Shown one piece after another: positions 25,164 through 34,093 of a stretch of 64,000 bases of DNA. The stretch comes from Rhizobiales bacterium Ga0077545 (GTDB taxonomy: Bacteria; Pseudomonadota; Alphaproteobacteria; Rhizobiales; Methylopilaceae): positions 62,001 through 126,000 of the forward strand of contig LNEV01000009.1 in assembly GCA_001464335.1 (NCBI GenBank). The letters run 5' to 3'. Made by a program: the position numbers and the translations under genes. Under the pieces are notes generated by a model. It saw only the letters and a program-made list of their open reading frames with translations, was not told where the DNA came from and searched no databases. The first letter of the stretch is position 1. Every line of letters starts with the position of its first letter.

Positions 25164-26099
25164 GTGAAGCGGTTTGTGCTGGCGATCTGCATAGCGGCAG
25201 CGTGGGCCTCAGTGTCTCCGGCCCTGGCCGGCCCGCGCGTGGTGCCGCCGGGCAACCGCAATGCCGAACAGCCCAAGATCCCGGGTTCGTCGTTCAGCCG
25301 CACCCAGGCGAACAAGACGAATTTCGAAGCCAAATATCAAAAGGTCCGAGACCTTTTCCAGCGCGACCGCGCATTGATCGGCAAGATCAAAAGCGTCGCC
25401 GCCCAGTACGACATCGACCCGATCCACATGCTCGGCGCCATCGCCGGCGAGCATACCTACAATGTCGATGCTTACGACTATTTGCAGACTTATTACGTTC
25501 AGGCCGTTTCCTACGCGGGCGACAGCTTCCGCTTTGCCCACAAGGGCGAAGCCGTCGCGCACTTTCTTGCGCGCCCGCAGTTCGAGAACTGCCGCGCGTT
25601 CACCGATTCCTACCGGCTGTGGATCTGCCGCGAGGAAATCTGGGACAAAAGCTTCAAGGGCAAGACGGTGGACGGCACGTCATTCCCGAACGACCGTTTC
25701 GCGGTGGTGTTCTTCCAGCCGTTTTATGCGGGACAGACATTCGGGCTCGGGCAGGGAAGCCCGCTGATGGCGCTCGCGCTTTCGGACAATGTGGCCGAGG
25801 TTTCGGGCTATCCCAAGCTCAGTGAAAACCGTGCTGGGGAAGTTTATGAGGCGATCATGAACCCGGACAAGTCGCTGGCCTATATGGCCGCGAACATCCG
25901 CCGTTCGATCGACGATTACAAAACCATCGCGAAAGTCGATATCTCGAAAAATCCCGGCATCACCGCGACGCTTTACAATGTGGGTCGCTCGATGCAGCGG
26001 GCGAAAGCCCTTGCGGCGCGGGGAGGCGCCTTGCCGGAAGAGAATTATTTCGGCTGGTTCGTGAACACCAAGCTGGAAGATCTCAAAAAGCTGCTGTGA
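25164..26099 (+). CDS. DUF1402 family exported protein
   Basis: A 311-residue protein starting at GTG 25164, with a signal peptide (about 1-22, ending PALA). The mature part contains LIGKIKSVAAQYDIDPIHMLGAIAGEHTYNVD, a stretch that looks like a lytic-transglycosylase-type helix with a Glu, followed by long family-specific blocks. I recognise it as the DUF1402 family, found mainly in Rhizobiales, without known function. A GTG at 25146 would add six residues but sits on the ribosome site. The IAGEH segment makes a murein-related role possible; that is inference. Confidence 0.75.
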   Translation: MKRFVLAICIAAAWASVSPALAGPRVVPPGNRNAEQPKIPGSSFSRTQANKTNFEAKYQKVRDLFQRDRALIGKIKSVAAQYDIDPIHMLGAIAGEHTYNVDAYDYLQTYYVQAVSYAGDSFRFAHKGEAVAHFLARPQFENCRAFTDSYRLWICREEIWDKSFKGKTVDGTSFPNDRFAVVFFQPFYAGQTFGLGQGSPLMALALSDNVAEVSGYPKLSENRAGEVYEAIMNPDKSLAYMAANIRRSIDDYKTIAKVDISKNPGITATLYNVGRSMQRAKALAARGGALPEENYFGWFVNTKLEDLKKLL

Positions 26100-26161
26100 G
26101 ATTGGGCGTGACCTGGTGCAAGTATCTTGCGGTCCGCATGGCCACTGAAGCGCGCAAAGAG

Positions 26162-26191
26162 AGCCTGCCGCCGCCGGAGCGACGGCAGGCT
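26162..26191 (-). terminator. Hairpin terminator between DUF1402 gene and glpQ-like gene
   Basis: Perfect 9-bp arms AGCCTGCCG (26162-26170) and CGGCAGGCT (26183-26191) flank a 12-nt loop. It lies between two convergent genes and is followed on the minus strand by CTCTTTG. It could stop both transcripts. The T-tract is weak. Confidence 0.6.
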
Positions 26192-26199
26192 GTCGTCTC

Positions 26200-27357
26200 T
26201 CAATCCATCATGGTCTTGCGGGCGGCGACGGCATGGTCGGTGAAATCACTGAACACGCCGTCCACGCCGATCTCGAAGAAGGCGCGGTATTCGGTGGCCG
26301 GATCGCCTTTGTAGGTCGCGTTCAGGCGGCGCGGTTCGCTGCGGAACGTCCATGTGTGCACCGCAAGGCCCGCGGCATGGGCGTTCTTCACCACATCGGT
26401 GGGCGTGCCCAGCGCCTTGTCGCGTTCGTCCATTTTTCCGTCGCCGTTCACATCGTCCGGCTTCCCGTCGCTGTTGGCATCGATTGCCACGGACGGGATG
26501 AGATAAGGCTTCCACGGTGAGATGATGTCGGCATAGGTCGCGACTTCTTTCAGACCTTCGGCCGTGAGAAGGTCGTTGTTCGTGCGGGTGTCTCCTGTGA
26601 CGACGAAATCGTAAGGCCGAACATAGGGCGCATCGCCGCTGTTCTTGCCTTCGGCGTCGATCGTGTCGCCATCGACGAGCTGAGAAAGGCGGACATCGAT
26701 AATCGTGTTCAGGTATTTCAGATTGGCCGTCTCGAAGCTCTGGATGACAACCGGCGCGGCCTTATCCGTCCAGCCGGCCGCTTTCAGCGCGGCAACGACG
26801 CGGTCTTCCATGGCCAGGCCGAGCGCGCCGTGGAAGGTTGAGTGCTTGATCTCCGGCGCAATGCCGATCGTGCGGCCGGTGCGCTGGCTCTCGGCTTTCG
26901 CAAGCTCGATGACCTCCTGAAAGGTCGGAATTTGGAACTCGCCATTGAAGCTCTGGTCGCGCTCCGCCAGAGGCTGTCTGGCACGCAGGGTCTTGATTTC
27001 AGCCAGAGTGAAATCGCCCGCAAACCAGTCCTCGGTTTCAACGCCGTCGACATTGAGCTTGCGCTTGCGGCTGGCGAATTCGGCACGGTCGGCCACGTCT
27101 GTCGTCCCGCCGAGCATCGGTTCGTGGCGGGCAATCAAATGCCTGTCTTTCGTCGAAACGAGATCGGGCTCGATAAAGTCCGCGCCCATCTCGATTGCCC
27201 TCTTGTAGCCCTCAAGGGTGTGGTCGGGCAGATAGCCGGACGCGCCACGGTGCGCGATGACCACAGGCGGCTTGGCGTCCAGCGTTTTCGGCTGGGCAAT
27301 GGCAGGGGCTGCGAGGGCGGTGCTGCCGAGCAAAGCAAGCAGGAGCAATCGGGACAT
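26200..27357 (-). CDS. glpQ: Glycerophosphodiester phosphodiesterase, exported
   Basis: A 385-residue periplasmic GDPD of the GlpQ type. The signal peptide is residues 1-21 ([10 protein letters not shown]). Catalytic elements are His36-Arg37 ([18 protein letters not shown]), Glu/Asp of [14 protein letters not shown] and His of IARHEP. It hydrolyses glycerophosphodiesters to glycerol-3-phosphate plus an alcohol, using Ca2+ or Mg2+. An aspartate-rich insert at residues 292-313 (DANSDGKPD and [11 protein letters not shown]) resembles a pair of calcium-binding DxDxDG loops. ATG 27357 gives the signal peptide; a longer frame to 27453 does not. It is divergent from the ArsR gene. Confidence 0.92.
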   Translation of the reverse strand: MSRLLLLALLGSTALAAPAIAQPKTLDAKPPVVIAHRGASGYLPDHTLEGYKRAIEMGADFIEPDLVSTKDRHLIARHEPMLGGTTDVADRAEFASRKRKLNVDGVETEDWFAGDFTLAEIKTLRARQPLAERDQSFNGEFQIPTFQEVIELAKAESQRTGRTIGIAPEIKHSTFHGALGLAMEDRVVAALKAAGWTDKAAPVVIQSFETANLKYLNTIIDVRLSQLVDGDTIDAEGKNSGDAPYVRPYDFVVTGDTRTNNDLLTAEGLKEVATYADIISPWKPYLIPSVAIDANSDGKPDDVNGDGKMDERDKALGTPTDVVKNAHAAGLAVHTWTFRSEPRRLNATYKGDPATEYRAFFEIGVDGVFSDFTDHAVAARKTMMD

Positions 27358-27470
27358 GTGAACCTCCGTAAATCCGTCGGCAGCCTTCCCGGTATTCGTG
27401 ACGCAGCGACGACGCCTTGGCGACGATTTCATTTCCGCTTGGACTTGACCCATCTCGCTTTCTTCATGTA

Positions 27471-27496
27471 TTTAACCGTTAAGTTATTTAACTGTT
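27471..27496 (+). promoter_or_regulatory. Probable ArsR-family operator (two TTTAAC-GTT repeats)
   Basis: Two direct copies, TTTAACCGTT (27471-27480) and TTTAACTGTT (27487-27496), lie just before the ArsR start at 27509. The first is also a near-perfect dyad (TTAAC-C-GTTAA). Their 16-base spacing and their place over the promoter fit an autoregulated ArsR operator. Confidence 0.6.
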
Positions 27497-27508
27497 GGGT
27501 GAATTAAA

Positions 27509-27856
27509 GTGTCTACGGATCATCTCAGCGCCGCTTTCGCCGCTCTCGCCGATCCGACCCGACGCGCTATTCTGGCACGGCTGGCGCTGGGCGAAACCAA
27601 TGTGAACGAACTTGCCGAGCCCTTCGATATGAGCCTTCCGGCCGTCTCGAAGCATCTGAAGGTTCTTGAGAAAGCCGGCCTCATCTCGCGCGGGCGCGCG
27701 GCCCAGTCCCGCCCGGCGCGGATCGAGCCGGACGGGATCAAGGCGGTCGAGGATTGGCTCGAACAATACCGTCGCATGTGGAGCGCGCGCCTTGATCGGC
27801 TGGAAGAATATCTGAGGGAAATCCAGGCCAAGGGCGACCCCGAAGGCACGCTCTGA
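27509..27856 (+). CDS. ArsR-family winged-helix regulator (SdpR-like)
   Basis: A 115-residue regulator starting at GTG 27509. FAALADPTRRAILARLALGETNVNELAEPFDMSLPAVSKHLKVLEKAGLISR is the classic ArsR winged helix. No CxC metal site is present, so it is not a metal sensor of the ArsR/SmtB kind. It heads an ArsR-VOC-AHSA1-DUF1579 gene string. Such operons are widespread, with the regulator repressing its own operon; the signal is unknown. The operator repeats upstream support autoregulation. Confidence 0.92.
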   Translation: MSTDHLSAAFAALADPTRRAILARLALGETNVNELAEPFDMSLPAVSKHLKVLEKAGLISRGRAAQSRPARIEPDGIKAVEDWLEQYRRMWSARLDRLEEYLREIQAKGDPEGTL

Positions 27857-27927
27857 TGCGCATGCCGACATCGACGCCGGGCGATTGAACTCGCGCTGGC
27901 CAGACGAAGATCACAGGGAGAAGACAA

Positions 27928-28359
27928 ATGGCCGAGATCACGTATTCGCTCAATCCGTATCTGACCGTCAGCGACGCCGCCAAGGCGATCGATTTTTATC
28001 AGGCGGCGTTCGACGCCAAGGAACTGACACGCATGCCGTTCGAGGACGGCAAGCGGCTGATGCACGCCGAACTGACCTTCAACGGCAGCGTTCTCATGCT
28101 GGCCGATGAGTTTCCGGAAATGTGCGGTAACGACGCGGCCGTACGGGCGCCAACCGCCGAAAGCCCGGCGGGCGTTGCCATCGTTCTGCATTACACCGAT
28201 GCGGGGCAGGTCGATGACGTCTACGGCCGGGCGCTGAAAGCCGGCTGCACCAGCATCATGGCGCCGGACAACATGTTCTGGGGCGCGCGCTTTGCCGGTG
28301 TCCGCTGTCCGTTCGGCCACCGCTGGATGCTGAACGCACCGCTGCCGCAGAACGGCTGA
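27928..28359 (+). CDS. VOC (vicinal oxygen chelate) family protein, PhnB-like
   Basis: A 143-residue glyoxalase/bleomycin-resistance fold protein. It begins NPYLTVSDAAKAIDFYQAAFDAKELTRMP and keeps the family pattern MHAELTFNGSVLMLADEFPE and VYGRALKAGCTSIMAPDNMFWGARFAGVRCPFGHRWML, the PhnB-like subgroup. These proteins may be metal-dependent enzymes or binding proteins; no specific activity is established. It lies 71 bases after the ArsR gene, with an AGGGAGAAG-type site before ATG 27928, and eight bases before the AHSA1 gene. Confidence 0.9.
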   Translation: MAEITYSLNPYLTVSDAAKAIDFYQAAFDAKELTRMPFEDGKRLMHAELTFNGSVLMLADEFPEMCGNDAAVRAPTAESPAGVAIVLHYTDAGQVDDVYGRALKAGCTSIMAPDNMFWGARFAGVRCPFGHRWMLNAPLPQNG

Positions 28360-28367
28360 GGCGCGCG

Positions 28368-28874
28368 ATGAATTCGCCTCCTCCCTTTCACTTCGCAATC
28401 GCGCGGGTGGTCGATGCGCCGCGGGACGTCGTGTGGAAAGCATGGACGGATGCCAATGCGCTCGTCCAGTGGTGGAGCCCGAAAGGCTTCAAGACACGCT
28501 TCGCCAAAGTCGATCTGCGGCCCGGCGGCCTGTTTCATTACGGGCTCGAAAGCCCCCAAGGCCAACGGTTCTGCGGTCGGTTCATCTACCGTGAGATCGT
28601 GCCGCCGGAGAAGCTCGTCTTCGTTCTCTCCTTCGCGGACGAGAATGCGGACGTCATCCGCAACATATACAACGAGGCCTGGCCGTTGGAGATTCTGCAC
28701 ACGCTGATTCTGACGGAGGAGGGCGGCAAGACCCGTATCTCCGTTCAGTCCGTGCCGATCGACGCCAGGCCGGAAGAAGTTGCGGCCTTCGAAGCCGGTG
28801 CGCCGAGCATGCAGGCCGGCTACAGCGGAACCTTCGAAAATCTGGAAACCTATCTCGCAAAACAGAAGGCTTGA
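28368..28874 (+). CDS. SRPBCC/AHSA1 domain protein
   Basis: A 168-residue START-like protein of the AHSA1 (activator of Hsp90 ATPase homologue 1-like) family. FAIARVVDAPRDVVWKAWTDANALVQWWSPKGF at the start and AGYSGTFENLETYLA at the end are typical. The family binds hydrophobic ligands in a deep pocket; the bacterial function is mostly unknown. It is cotranscribed with the ArsR and VOC genes and is followed after 12 bases by the DUF1579 gene. Confidence 0.9.
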   Translation: MNSPPPFHFAIARVVDAPRDVVWKAWTDANALVQWWSPKGFKTRFAKVDLRPGGLFHYGLESPQGQRFCGRFIYREIVPPEKLVFVLSFADENADVIRNIYNEAWPLEILHTLILTEEGGKTRISVQSVPIDARPEEVAAFEAGAPSMQAGYSGTFENLETYLAKQKA

Positions 28875-28886
28875 GGGAGAACGATT

Positions 28887-29366
28887 ATGGAAATGCCCAA
28901 ACCCCAGCAGGAACATCTGTGGCTTCAGCGCCTTCTCGGCGAATGGGATTACGACAGCGAATATTCGATGGGACCGGATGCGCCTCCTGGAAAATCGTCA
29001 GGAACGCAGTCCATCAAGCCGCTGGGCGATATATGGATCGTCGGCAACTGGCGCGATAATTCGTCGGACGGCACGACGCCGGAGTCCATTCTCACGCTCG
29101 GATACGACCCGCGAAAGGGGGCGTTCGTCGGTACATTTGTGAGTGCAATGATGACCGGGCTGTGGATCTATGAAGGCCAGCTGCAGGGCAATGTGCTGAC
29201 GTTGGACACCGAAGGGCCGAGCTTCAAGGGCGATGGCACGCTCGCGAAATACCAGGATGTCTATGAGTCCCTCGATGAGGACACACACAGATTGACGTCC
29301 CGCGCCCTTGGCGAGGATGGGATCTGGACCCCCTTCATGACGATGAACTTCCGGCGCCGAAAGTAA
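28887..29366 (+). CDS. DUF1579 family protein
   Basis: A 159-residue protein of the DUF1579 family. It has the opening PQQEHLWLQRLLGEWDYDSEYSM, the central GTQSIKPLGDIWIVGNWRD and the YDPRKGAFVGTFVSAMMTGLWIYEG block. Members form lipocalin-like beta barrels and have no known reaction. They recur in ArsR-VOC-AHSA1 operons, as here. It ends the operon just before a hairpin terminator. Confidence 0.88.
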   Translation: MEMPKPQQEHLWLQRLLGEWDYDSEYSMGPDAPPGKSSGTQSIKPLGDIWIVGNWRDNSSDGTTPESILTLGYDPRKGAFVGTFVSAMMTGLWIYEGQLQGNVLTLDTEGPSFKGDGTLAKYQDVYESLDEDTHRLTSRALGEDGIWTPFMTMNFRRRK

Positions 29367-29380
29367 GTGCAGACAAGGGA

Positions 29381-29409
29381 GCGCCGCCGCACTGCGGCGG
29401 CGCCTTTCG
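29381..29409 (+). terminator. Terminator of the ArsR-VOC-AHSA1-DUF1579 operon
   Basis: A perfect 10-bp GC stem (29381-29390 and 29394-29403) with a 3-nt loop, followed by CTTTCGTT, 14 bases after the DUF1579 stop. The convergent gene ends at 29411, so the hairpin may serve both directions. Confidence 0.7.
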
Positions 29410-29410
29410 T

Positions 29411-29827
29411 TCAGTCGGCCGCGCCGGATTTCGAGGGGCGTCCGCCGTTGTCGTTGTTCGGTTCACCGAGCACTTCGATCGCGGGCTCCGCGGTCGGCGG
29501 CGTGTCGCTTTCGAGGCTGGACGGGGCATCTCCCGGAGGCTTCGCCGGAGCCGTTGCAAGGGCGGGGGCCGGGACCGGCACCTGTGTCTTCGTGCGCGCC
29601 GGCTTTTCCGCGCGGGTGGGCTTCGCAGCCGGTTCCTTCTTCGCCTTGCTTTCGTGCGCGGCGATGACTTTGGCGGCCGCTGCCGCAGCTCCTTCGATCA
29701 GCGCATCGCCGAGGAGTTTTCGTCCTTTTTCAGTGGAGAGCAGGGCCTTTATGGCGGGGGCTTCGCGGATTTCCTTGGGAAGTTTCAGTCCGGCAATTTT
29801 CTTCGGCGTGCGGTCCGATTTGGACAT
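29411..29827 (-). CDS. Small basic, Ala/Pro-rich protein of unknown function
   Basis: A 138-residue protein starting MSKSDRTPKKIAGLKLPKEIR at ATG 29827. The N-terminal half is helical and basic with an alanine run (IEGAAAAAAKVIAAHESKAKKE); the C-terminal half is a low-complexity Ala/Pro/Thr tail. Similar short proteins with a KIAGLKLPKEIRE-like opening occur in Alphaproteobacteria, but I know no function. A longer frame to 29902 lacks a ribosome site. It is monocistronic. Confidence 0.65.
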   Translation of the reverse strand: MSKSDRTPKKIAGLKLPKEIREAPAIKALLSTEKGRKLLGDALIEGAAAAAAKVIAAHESKAKKEPAAKPTRAEKPARTKTQVPVPAPALATAPAKPPGDAPSSLESDTPPTAEPAIEVLGEPNNDNGGRPSKSGAAD

Positions 29828-29988
29828 CCAATGTTCTCCGTACTCGTGGGCGGCAGATACACGCCATTCCCTTGAGGGAAGACTAGAGCAGGGCCCTGTC
29901 ACAATCGAGATGTCATAAAAATGTCATGCCCTCGGCACCCTAGGCAGGGCGGCATCCGGGCGGGTAGAAAGCCTGAACGGAGATATTC

Positions 29989-30780
29989 ATGCGCATTGCT
30001 ACCTGGAATGTGAATTCGGTCCGCCTGCGTCTCGAGAACACGCTGCGCTGGCTGAAGGAGGCCGCGCCGGATGTGGTCTGCTTGCAGGAGCTCAAATGCC
30101 AGACGGAGCAGTTCCCTCGGCAGGCTTTCGAAGACGCGGGCTACAACTGCGTCGTGCACGGCCAGAAAAGCTGGAACGGGGTTGCCATCCTCTCGCGCTT
30201 TCCGATCGAGGAGGAGCATGTCGATCTGCCGGGCGACACCTCGGACGAGCAATCGCGCTACGCCGAATGCCTCGTCTCGACGAAAACGGGCGTTTTGCGC
30301 GTGGCGTCGCTCTATCTGCCGAACGGAAATCCCGTGGGAACAGAAAAATATCCCTACAAGCTGGGCTGGATGGACCGCCTGATCGCGCATGCGAAGGGGC
30401 GTCTTGCTCTGGAAGAGCCGTTCGTTCTCGCCGGTGATTACAACGTCATCCCGGCGGAGGACGACGTGAGCAACCCGGCCGCCTGGGTGGAAGATGCGCT
30501 TTTTCGCGTCGAGACCCGGCAGAAGTTCAACCAACTGGTCAATCTCGGTTTCACCGATGCCGTGCGCGCAACCACCGATCAGCCGGGCGTCTATTCCTTC
30601 TGGGATTATCAGGCTGGAGCCTGGCAGCGGAACGCAGGCATCCGCATCGATCATCTTCTGCTCTCGCCGCTTGCGGCCAACAGGCTCTCCGGCACGCGCA
30701 TCGACAAATATGTGCGCGGTTGGGAAAAGCCGTCGGACCATGTTCCGGTAATGGCCGATCTCGACATCGAGCCTCGGTAG
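29989..30780 (+). CDS. xthA: Exodeoxyribonuclease III
   Basis: A 263-residue exonuclease III/AP endonuclease of normal length. It cuts the backbone 5' of abasic sites and trims 3' ends in base excision repair. Motifs are intact: MRIATWNVNSVRLRL, CLQELKCQ (metal Glu), VAGDYNVIP-type AGDYNVIPAEDD and the C-terminal SDHVPVMADLD (catalytic His). GGAG lies upstream of ATG 29989. It is followed after six bases by a GFA-family gene. Its place near exoR and erpA matches Rhizobiales gene order. Confidence 0.96.
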   Translation: MRIATWNVNSVRLRLENTLRWLKEAAPDVVCLQELKCQTEQFPRQAFEDAGYNCVVHGQKSWNGVAILSRFPIEEEHVDLPGDTSDEQSRYAECLVSTKTGVLRVASLYLPNGNPVGTEKYPYKLGWMDRLIAHAKGRLALEEPFVLAGDYNVIPAEDDVSNPAAWVEDALFRVETRQKFNQLVNLGFTDAVRATTDQPGVYSFWDYQAGAWQRNAGIRIDHLLLSPLAANRLSGTRIDKYVRGWEKPSDHVPVMADLDIEPR

Positions 30781-30786
30781 GCCCGA

Positions 30787-31182
30787 ATGCGGGAAGGCGG
30801 CTGTCTTTGCGGAGAGGTACGCTATACCGTCGAAGGCGAGCCGCGCGTCGTTGTCCATTGCCATTGCCGCATGTGCCAGAAAGCGGCGGGAGCCGCTTTT
30901 CTGACCTGGGCGACGTTTCCGGTTTCCGCGCTGCGCTACACGCGCGGACAGCCCGCGTCGTACCGTTCGTCGGTTCGTGCGCTGCGGGAGTTCTGCGGTG
31001 CCTGCGGCAGCCAGCTCGTGTTTCGCGTGGAGGCAGAGGATGGTCTCGACATCACGGTTGCGAGCCTTGATCGTCCGGACGATCTGACGCCGGCTGCGAA
31101 CATATGGACAACGTCCCGCCGCGCCTTCATGCACGGCTTCGATGCAGGCCTCGACGATGTCGAGGGCGACTGGCCGGACTGA
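30787..31182 (+). CDS. GFA (glutathione-dependent formaldehyde-activating) family protein
   Basis: A 131-residue zinc-binding protein. Cysteine motifs of the GFA/CENP-V fold are complete: GGCLCGEVRY, HCHCRMCQKAAG and FCGACGSQL. One family member catalyses or assists S-hydroxymethylglutathione formation, but most have no known reaction. It is in an operon with xthA (six-base gap) and its TGA abuts the stop codon of the convergent exoR-like gene. Confidence 0.9.
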   Translation: MREGGCLCGEVRYTVEGEPRVVVHCHCRMCQKAAGAAFLTWATFPVSALRYTRGQPASYRSSVRALREFCGACGSQLVFRVEAEDGLDITVASLDRPDDLTPAANIWTTSRRAFMHGFDAGLDDVEGDWPD

Positions 31183-32124
31183 TTACTTGAACAGGCGGTC
31201 GAGGAAGCCGCGGGCGCCCGAGCGTTCGTCTTCAGAGCTTTCGGCGAGCGCCTTGTCGTGCAAATCGATAATCCATTGCGCGTCCGGCTCGCCGGACTGC
31301 TCGGCGGACTGGCGGGCAAGGTTCATCCACATCAGGCCGAGTTCCGGCTGACGCTTGCCCACTTCACCCTTGAACATCATGTGGCCAAGCAGGGCGCGCG
31401 AAGGGCCGTGGCCCTTCTTGGCGGCGTTGTTGAAGAGCTGAAGCGCGCGCTTGGGGTCCTTCTTCACCCCGTTCCCCTCGACATACATCATCGCGAGATT
31501 GAACTGGGCGCTCGGGTCTCCGTAATTGTAGGCCGCGCGGCTGTAGAGGCTGATGGCGCGCTGCGGATCCTGCTTGATCGAGCTGCCGGGAATGCCTTCG
31601 CGGTAATACGAGCCCAGCTGGACAAGCGCGTGCGAGACATAGCCGGCGTTCTGCCGGCCTTCGAGGCTGTCGTCGAAATCGCCCGCGCTGTTCACGACAT
31701 CGCGGAAATACTCGAACGCCTTCATGTCGTCCGGCGCGACACCTTCGCCCCGTGCATACATGCGGCCGATCATCCACTGGGCGCCGATATGTCCTTGCCC
31801 GGCGGCGAACTGGAGGGCTGTCATCGCCTCGGCCTTCTCGCCCCGGCGATAAAGGTTGCGGGCCATGTTGAAGGCTTCGGAAGCCGTCGTTTTTTCGCCG
31901 ATCCGTGGCGAGGCCAGCGCCGAGGCATTGGTGTCCATAAGGTCCGGCGCCGCGGTCGGCGGGGCCAGAGGCATGCTCAGCGGGACCGGGTTGAAGCCCG
32001 CCGACACATCCGACGGAATCGTCTCGGCGGCCGCCGGCGGTGCCATTTCAAAGGCACCGGCCGACGTCGCCGCACACGCGATCACGACACTGCAAACAGA
32101 ACTGATCGTGCTAAATATCCGCAT
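31183..32124 (-). CDS. exoR: Sel1-repeat exported regulator, ExoR-like
   Basis: A 313-residue protein with a signal peptide ([20 protein letters not shown], cleavage near SAGA-FEM) and five or so Sel1/TPR-type repeats from about residue 95 ([36 protein letters not shown]). ExoR of rhizobia is periplasmic and restrains the ExoS-ChvI kinase system, controlling exopolysaccharide and motility. Identity rests on domain type, export signal and gene neighbours; it is longer than rhizobial ExoR. ATG 32124 overlaps the end of ilvD by 14 bases; an in-frame ATG at 32142 adds six residues. Confidence 0.7.
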   Translation of the reverse strand: MRIFSTISSVCSVVIACAATSAGAFEMAPPAAAETIPSDVSAGFNPVPLSMPLAPPTAAPDLMDTNASALASPRIGEKTTASEAFNMARNLYRRGEKAEAMTALQFAAGQGHIGAQWMIGRMYARGEGVAPDDMKAFEYFRDVVNSAGDFDDSLEGRQNAGYVSHALVQLGSYYREGIPGSSIKQDPQRAISLYSRAAYNYGDPSAQFNLAMMYVEGNGVKKDPKRALQLFNNAAKKGHGPSRALLGHMMFKGEVGKRQPELGLMWMNLARQSAEQSGEPDAQWIIDLHDKALAESSEDERSGARGFLDRLFK

Positions 32125-33835
32125 AACAACGCGTCTCGCCATGTCCGCCCGGGTGGGTCACAGCGCCTTTGCGCGCAGACCCCACGCCCTGAACGAACTT
32201 CCACAACGCCCCCGACCCAAAACTCTGCTCGCGCGGCGCCCATTGCGCCTTGCGCTCGGCAAACTGCTCGTCCGTAAGCTGAACGTTCAGCGTGCCTTCG
32301 ATCGCATTCATCTCGATGATGTCGCCGTCGCGGATCAGCGCGATCGGCCCGCCCACCGCCGCTTCCGGGCCGACATGGCCGATGCAGAAGCCGCGCGTCG
32401 CGCCGGAAAAACGGCCGTCCGTGATGAGCGCAACCTTGTCGCCCATGCCCTGTCCGTACAAGGCGGCCGTTGTCGACAGCATCTCCGGCATGCCCGGTCC
32501 ACCTTTCGGGCCGACATAACGGATAACCAGAACCTCGCCTTCCTTGTACGTACGATTGGTCACGGCCGCGAAGCATTCCTCTTCTGTGTCGAAGCAGCGA
32601 GCCGGTCCGGTAAACACCTGGTTCTTCAATCCCGCGACCTTCACAATGGCGCCATCCGGAGCAAGATTTCCGGACAGGCCGACGACGCCGCCGGTCGGCG
32701 TGATCGGCTTATCGGCAGGAAAAACGACATCCTGATGTTCGTTCCAGCGCACTTTTTCGAGATTCTCGGCAATCGTGCGGCCCGTCACGGTCAGGCAGTC
32801 GCCGTGCAGAAAGCCGTGGTCGAGCAGCGTCTTCATCAGCAGCGGAATGCCTCCGACCTCGAACATGTCCTTCGCCACATAACGTCCGCCCGGCTTCAGG
32901 TCGGCGATGTAGGGGGTGCGCTTGAAGATCTCGCAGACGTCGAACAGGTCGAAGTCGATGCCGCACTCATGCGCGATGGCGGGAAGATGCAGACCGGCAT
33001 TGGTCGAGCCGCCGGACGCCGCCACAACGGTGGCTGCGTTTTCCAGCGCCTTGCGCGTTACGATGTCGCGCGGACGGATGTTGCGGGCGATCAATTCCAT
33101 GACCATCTCGCCGGCGGTCATGCAGAACTTGTCGCGGATTTCGTAAGGGGCCGGCGCGCCCGCCGAATAGGGCAGCGCAAGGCCGATCGCCTCGGAAACG
33201 GTTGCCATCGTGTTGGCCGTGAACTGTGCACCGCAGGCGCCAGCCGACGGGCAAGCCACCTGCTCAAGTTCATCCAGATCGTCGTCCGACATGGCGCCGA
33301 CCGAATGCTTGCCGACGGCCTCGAACAGATCCTGCACGGTGACCGGCTGGCCACGGAACGAGCCCGGCAGGATCGATCCGCCGTAGATGAAGATCGACGG
33401 CACGTTGAGGCGCACCATCGCCATCATCATGCCGGGGAGGGACTTGTCGCAGCCGGCGAGACCGACCAGCGCGTCATAGGCATGGCCGCGCATGGTCAGC
33501 TCGACGCTGTCGGCGATCACTTCGCGCGAGGCGAGGGAGGATTTCATGCCCTCATGGCCCATCGCGATGCCGTCGGTGACGGTGATGGTGCAGAATTCGC
33601 GCGGGGTGCCGTTGGCGGCTGCGACGCCCTTTTTCACGGCTTGGGCCTGGCGCATCAACGAAATGTTGCAGGGGGCGGCTTCATTCCAGCAGGACGCGAC
33701 ACCGACGAGCGGCTGGTGAATCTGCTCCTTGGTGAGGCCCATCGCGTAAAGGTACGAGCGGTGGGGAGCCCGCGACGGGCCTTCCGTCACATGGCGGCTG
33801 GGCAGATTGTTCTTATCGAAAACCTTGGCGTCCAT
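32111..33835 (-). CDS. ilvD: Dihydroxy-acid dehydratase
   Basis: A 574-residue enzyme of valine, leucine and isoleucine synthesis. It dehydrates 2,3-dihydroxy acids to 2-oxo acids with an Fe-S cluster. Visible motifs are [16 protein letters not shown] (cluster Cys), [16 protein letters not shown] (Cys), [16 protein letters not shown] (Cys) and [16 protein letters not shown]. The C-terminus [14 protein letters not shown] ... CYADI is the usual end. ATG 33835 follows a GCAAAGG site. A TTGAAA box lies in the 5' region. It is transcribed ahead of the exoR-like gene. Confidence 0.97.
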   Translation of the reverse strand: MDAKVFDKNNLPSRHVTEGPSRAPHRSYLYAMGLTKEQIHQPLVGVASCWNEAAPCNISLMRQAQAVKKGVAAANGTPREFCTITVTDGIAMGHEGMKSSLASREVIADSVELTMRGHAYDALVGLAGCDKSLPGMMMAMVRLNVPSIFIYGGSILPGSFRGQPVTVQDLFEAVGKHSVGAMSDDDLDELEQVACPSAGACGAQFTANTMATVSEAIGLALPYSAGAPAPYEIRDKFCMTAGEMVMELIARNIRPRDIVTRKALENAATVVAASGGSTNAGLHLPAIAHECGIDFDLFDVCEIFKRTPYIADLKPGGRYVAKDMFEVGGIPLLMKTLLDHGFLHGDCLTVTGRTIAENLEKVRWNEHQDVVFPADKPITPTGGVVGLSGNLAPDGAIVKVAGLKNQVFTGPARCFDTEEECFAAVTNRTYKEGEVLVIRYVGPKGGPGMPEMLSTTAALYGQGMGDKVALITDGRFSGATRGFCIGHVGPEAAVGGPIALIRDGDIIEMNAIEGTLNVQLTDEQFAERKAQWAPREQSFGSGALWKFVQGVGSARKGAVTHPGGHGETRCYADI

Positions 33836-34093
33836 TTTTTACCTTTGCGCGCTTTGCCTGCGGTTGTTGCTGCATGGCACTTTGTAGGAACGAATATCGT
33901 TAGATTGAAGCTTTTCAAGAAACGATAAATGCCCGCAAACGCGCTTCCCTGACACGAGCGACATGCGACTTCCTCTATGGCGCAATTGGGGCAATTTGAC
34001 TCAGCTGCGGGGCAAGCTTCGACCATTCCCGCAACACAGTTGCTGAAACGTCACATAGTATCGACGTGGTTCGCGCCCAAGCAGCCGTTCGTC

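Noticed and set aside
31856-33928. A 690-residue plus-strand frame opposite ilvD and exoR
   Set aside because: It is antisense to two recognised genes and has no motif. High GC content keeps antisense frames open.
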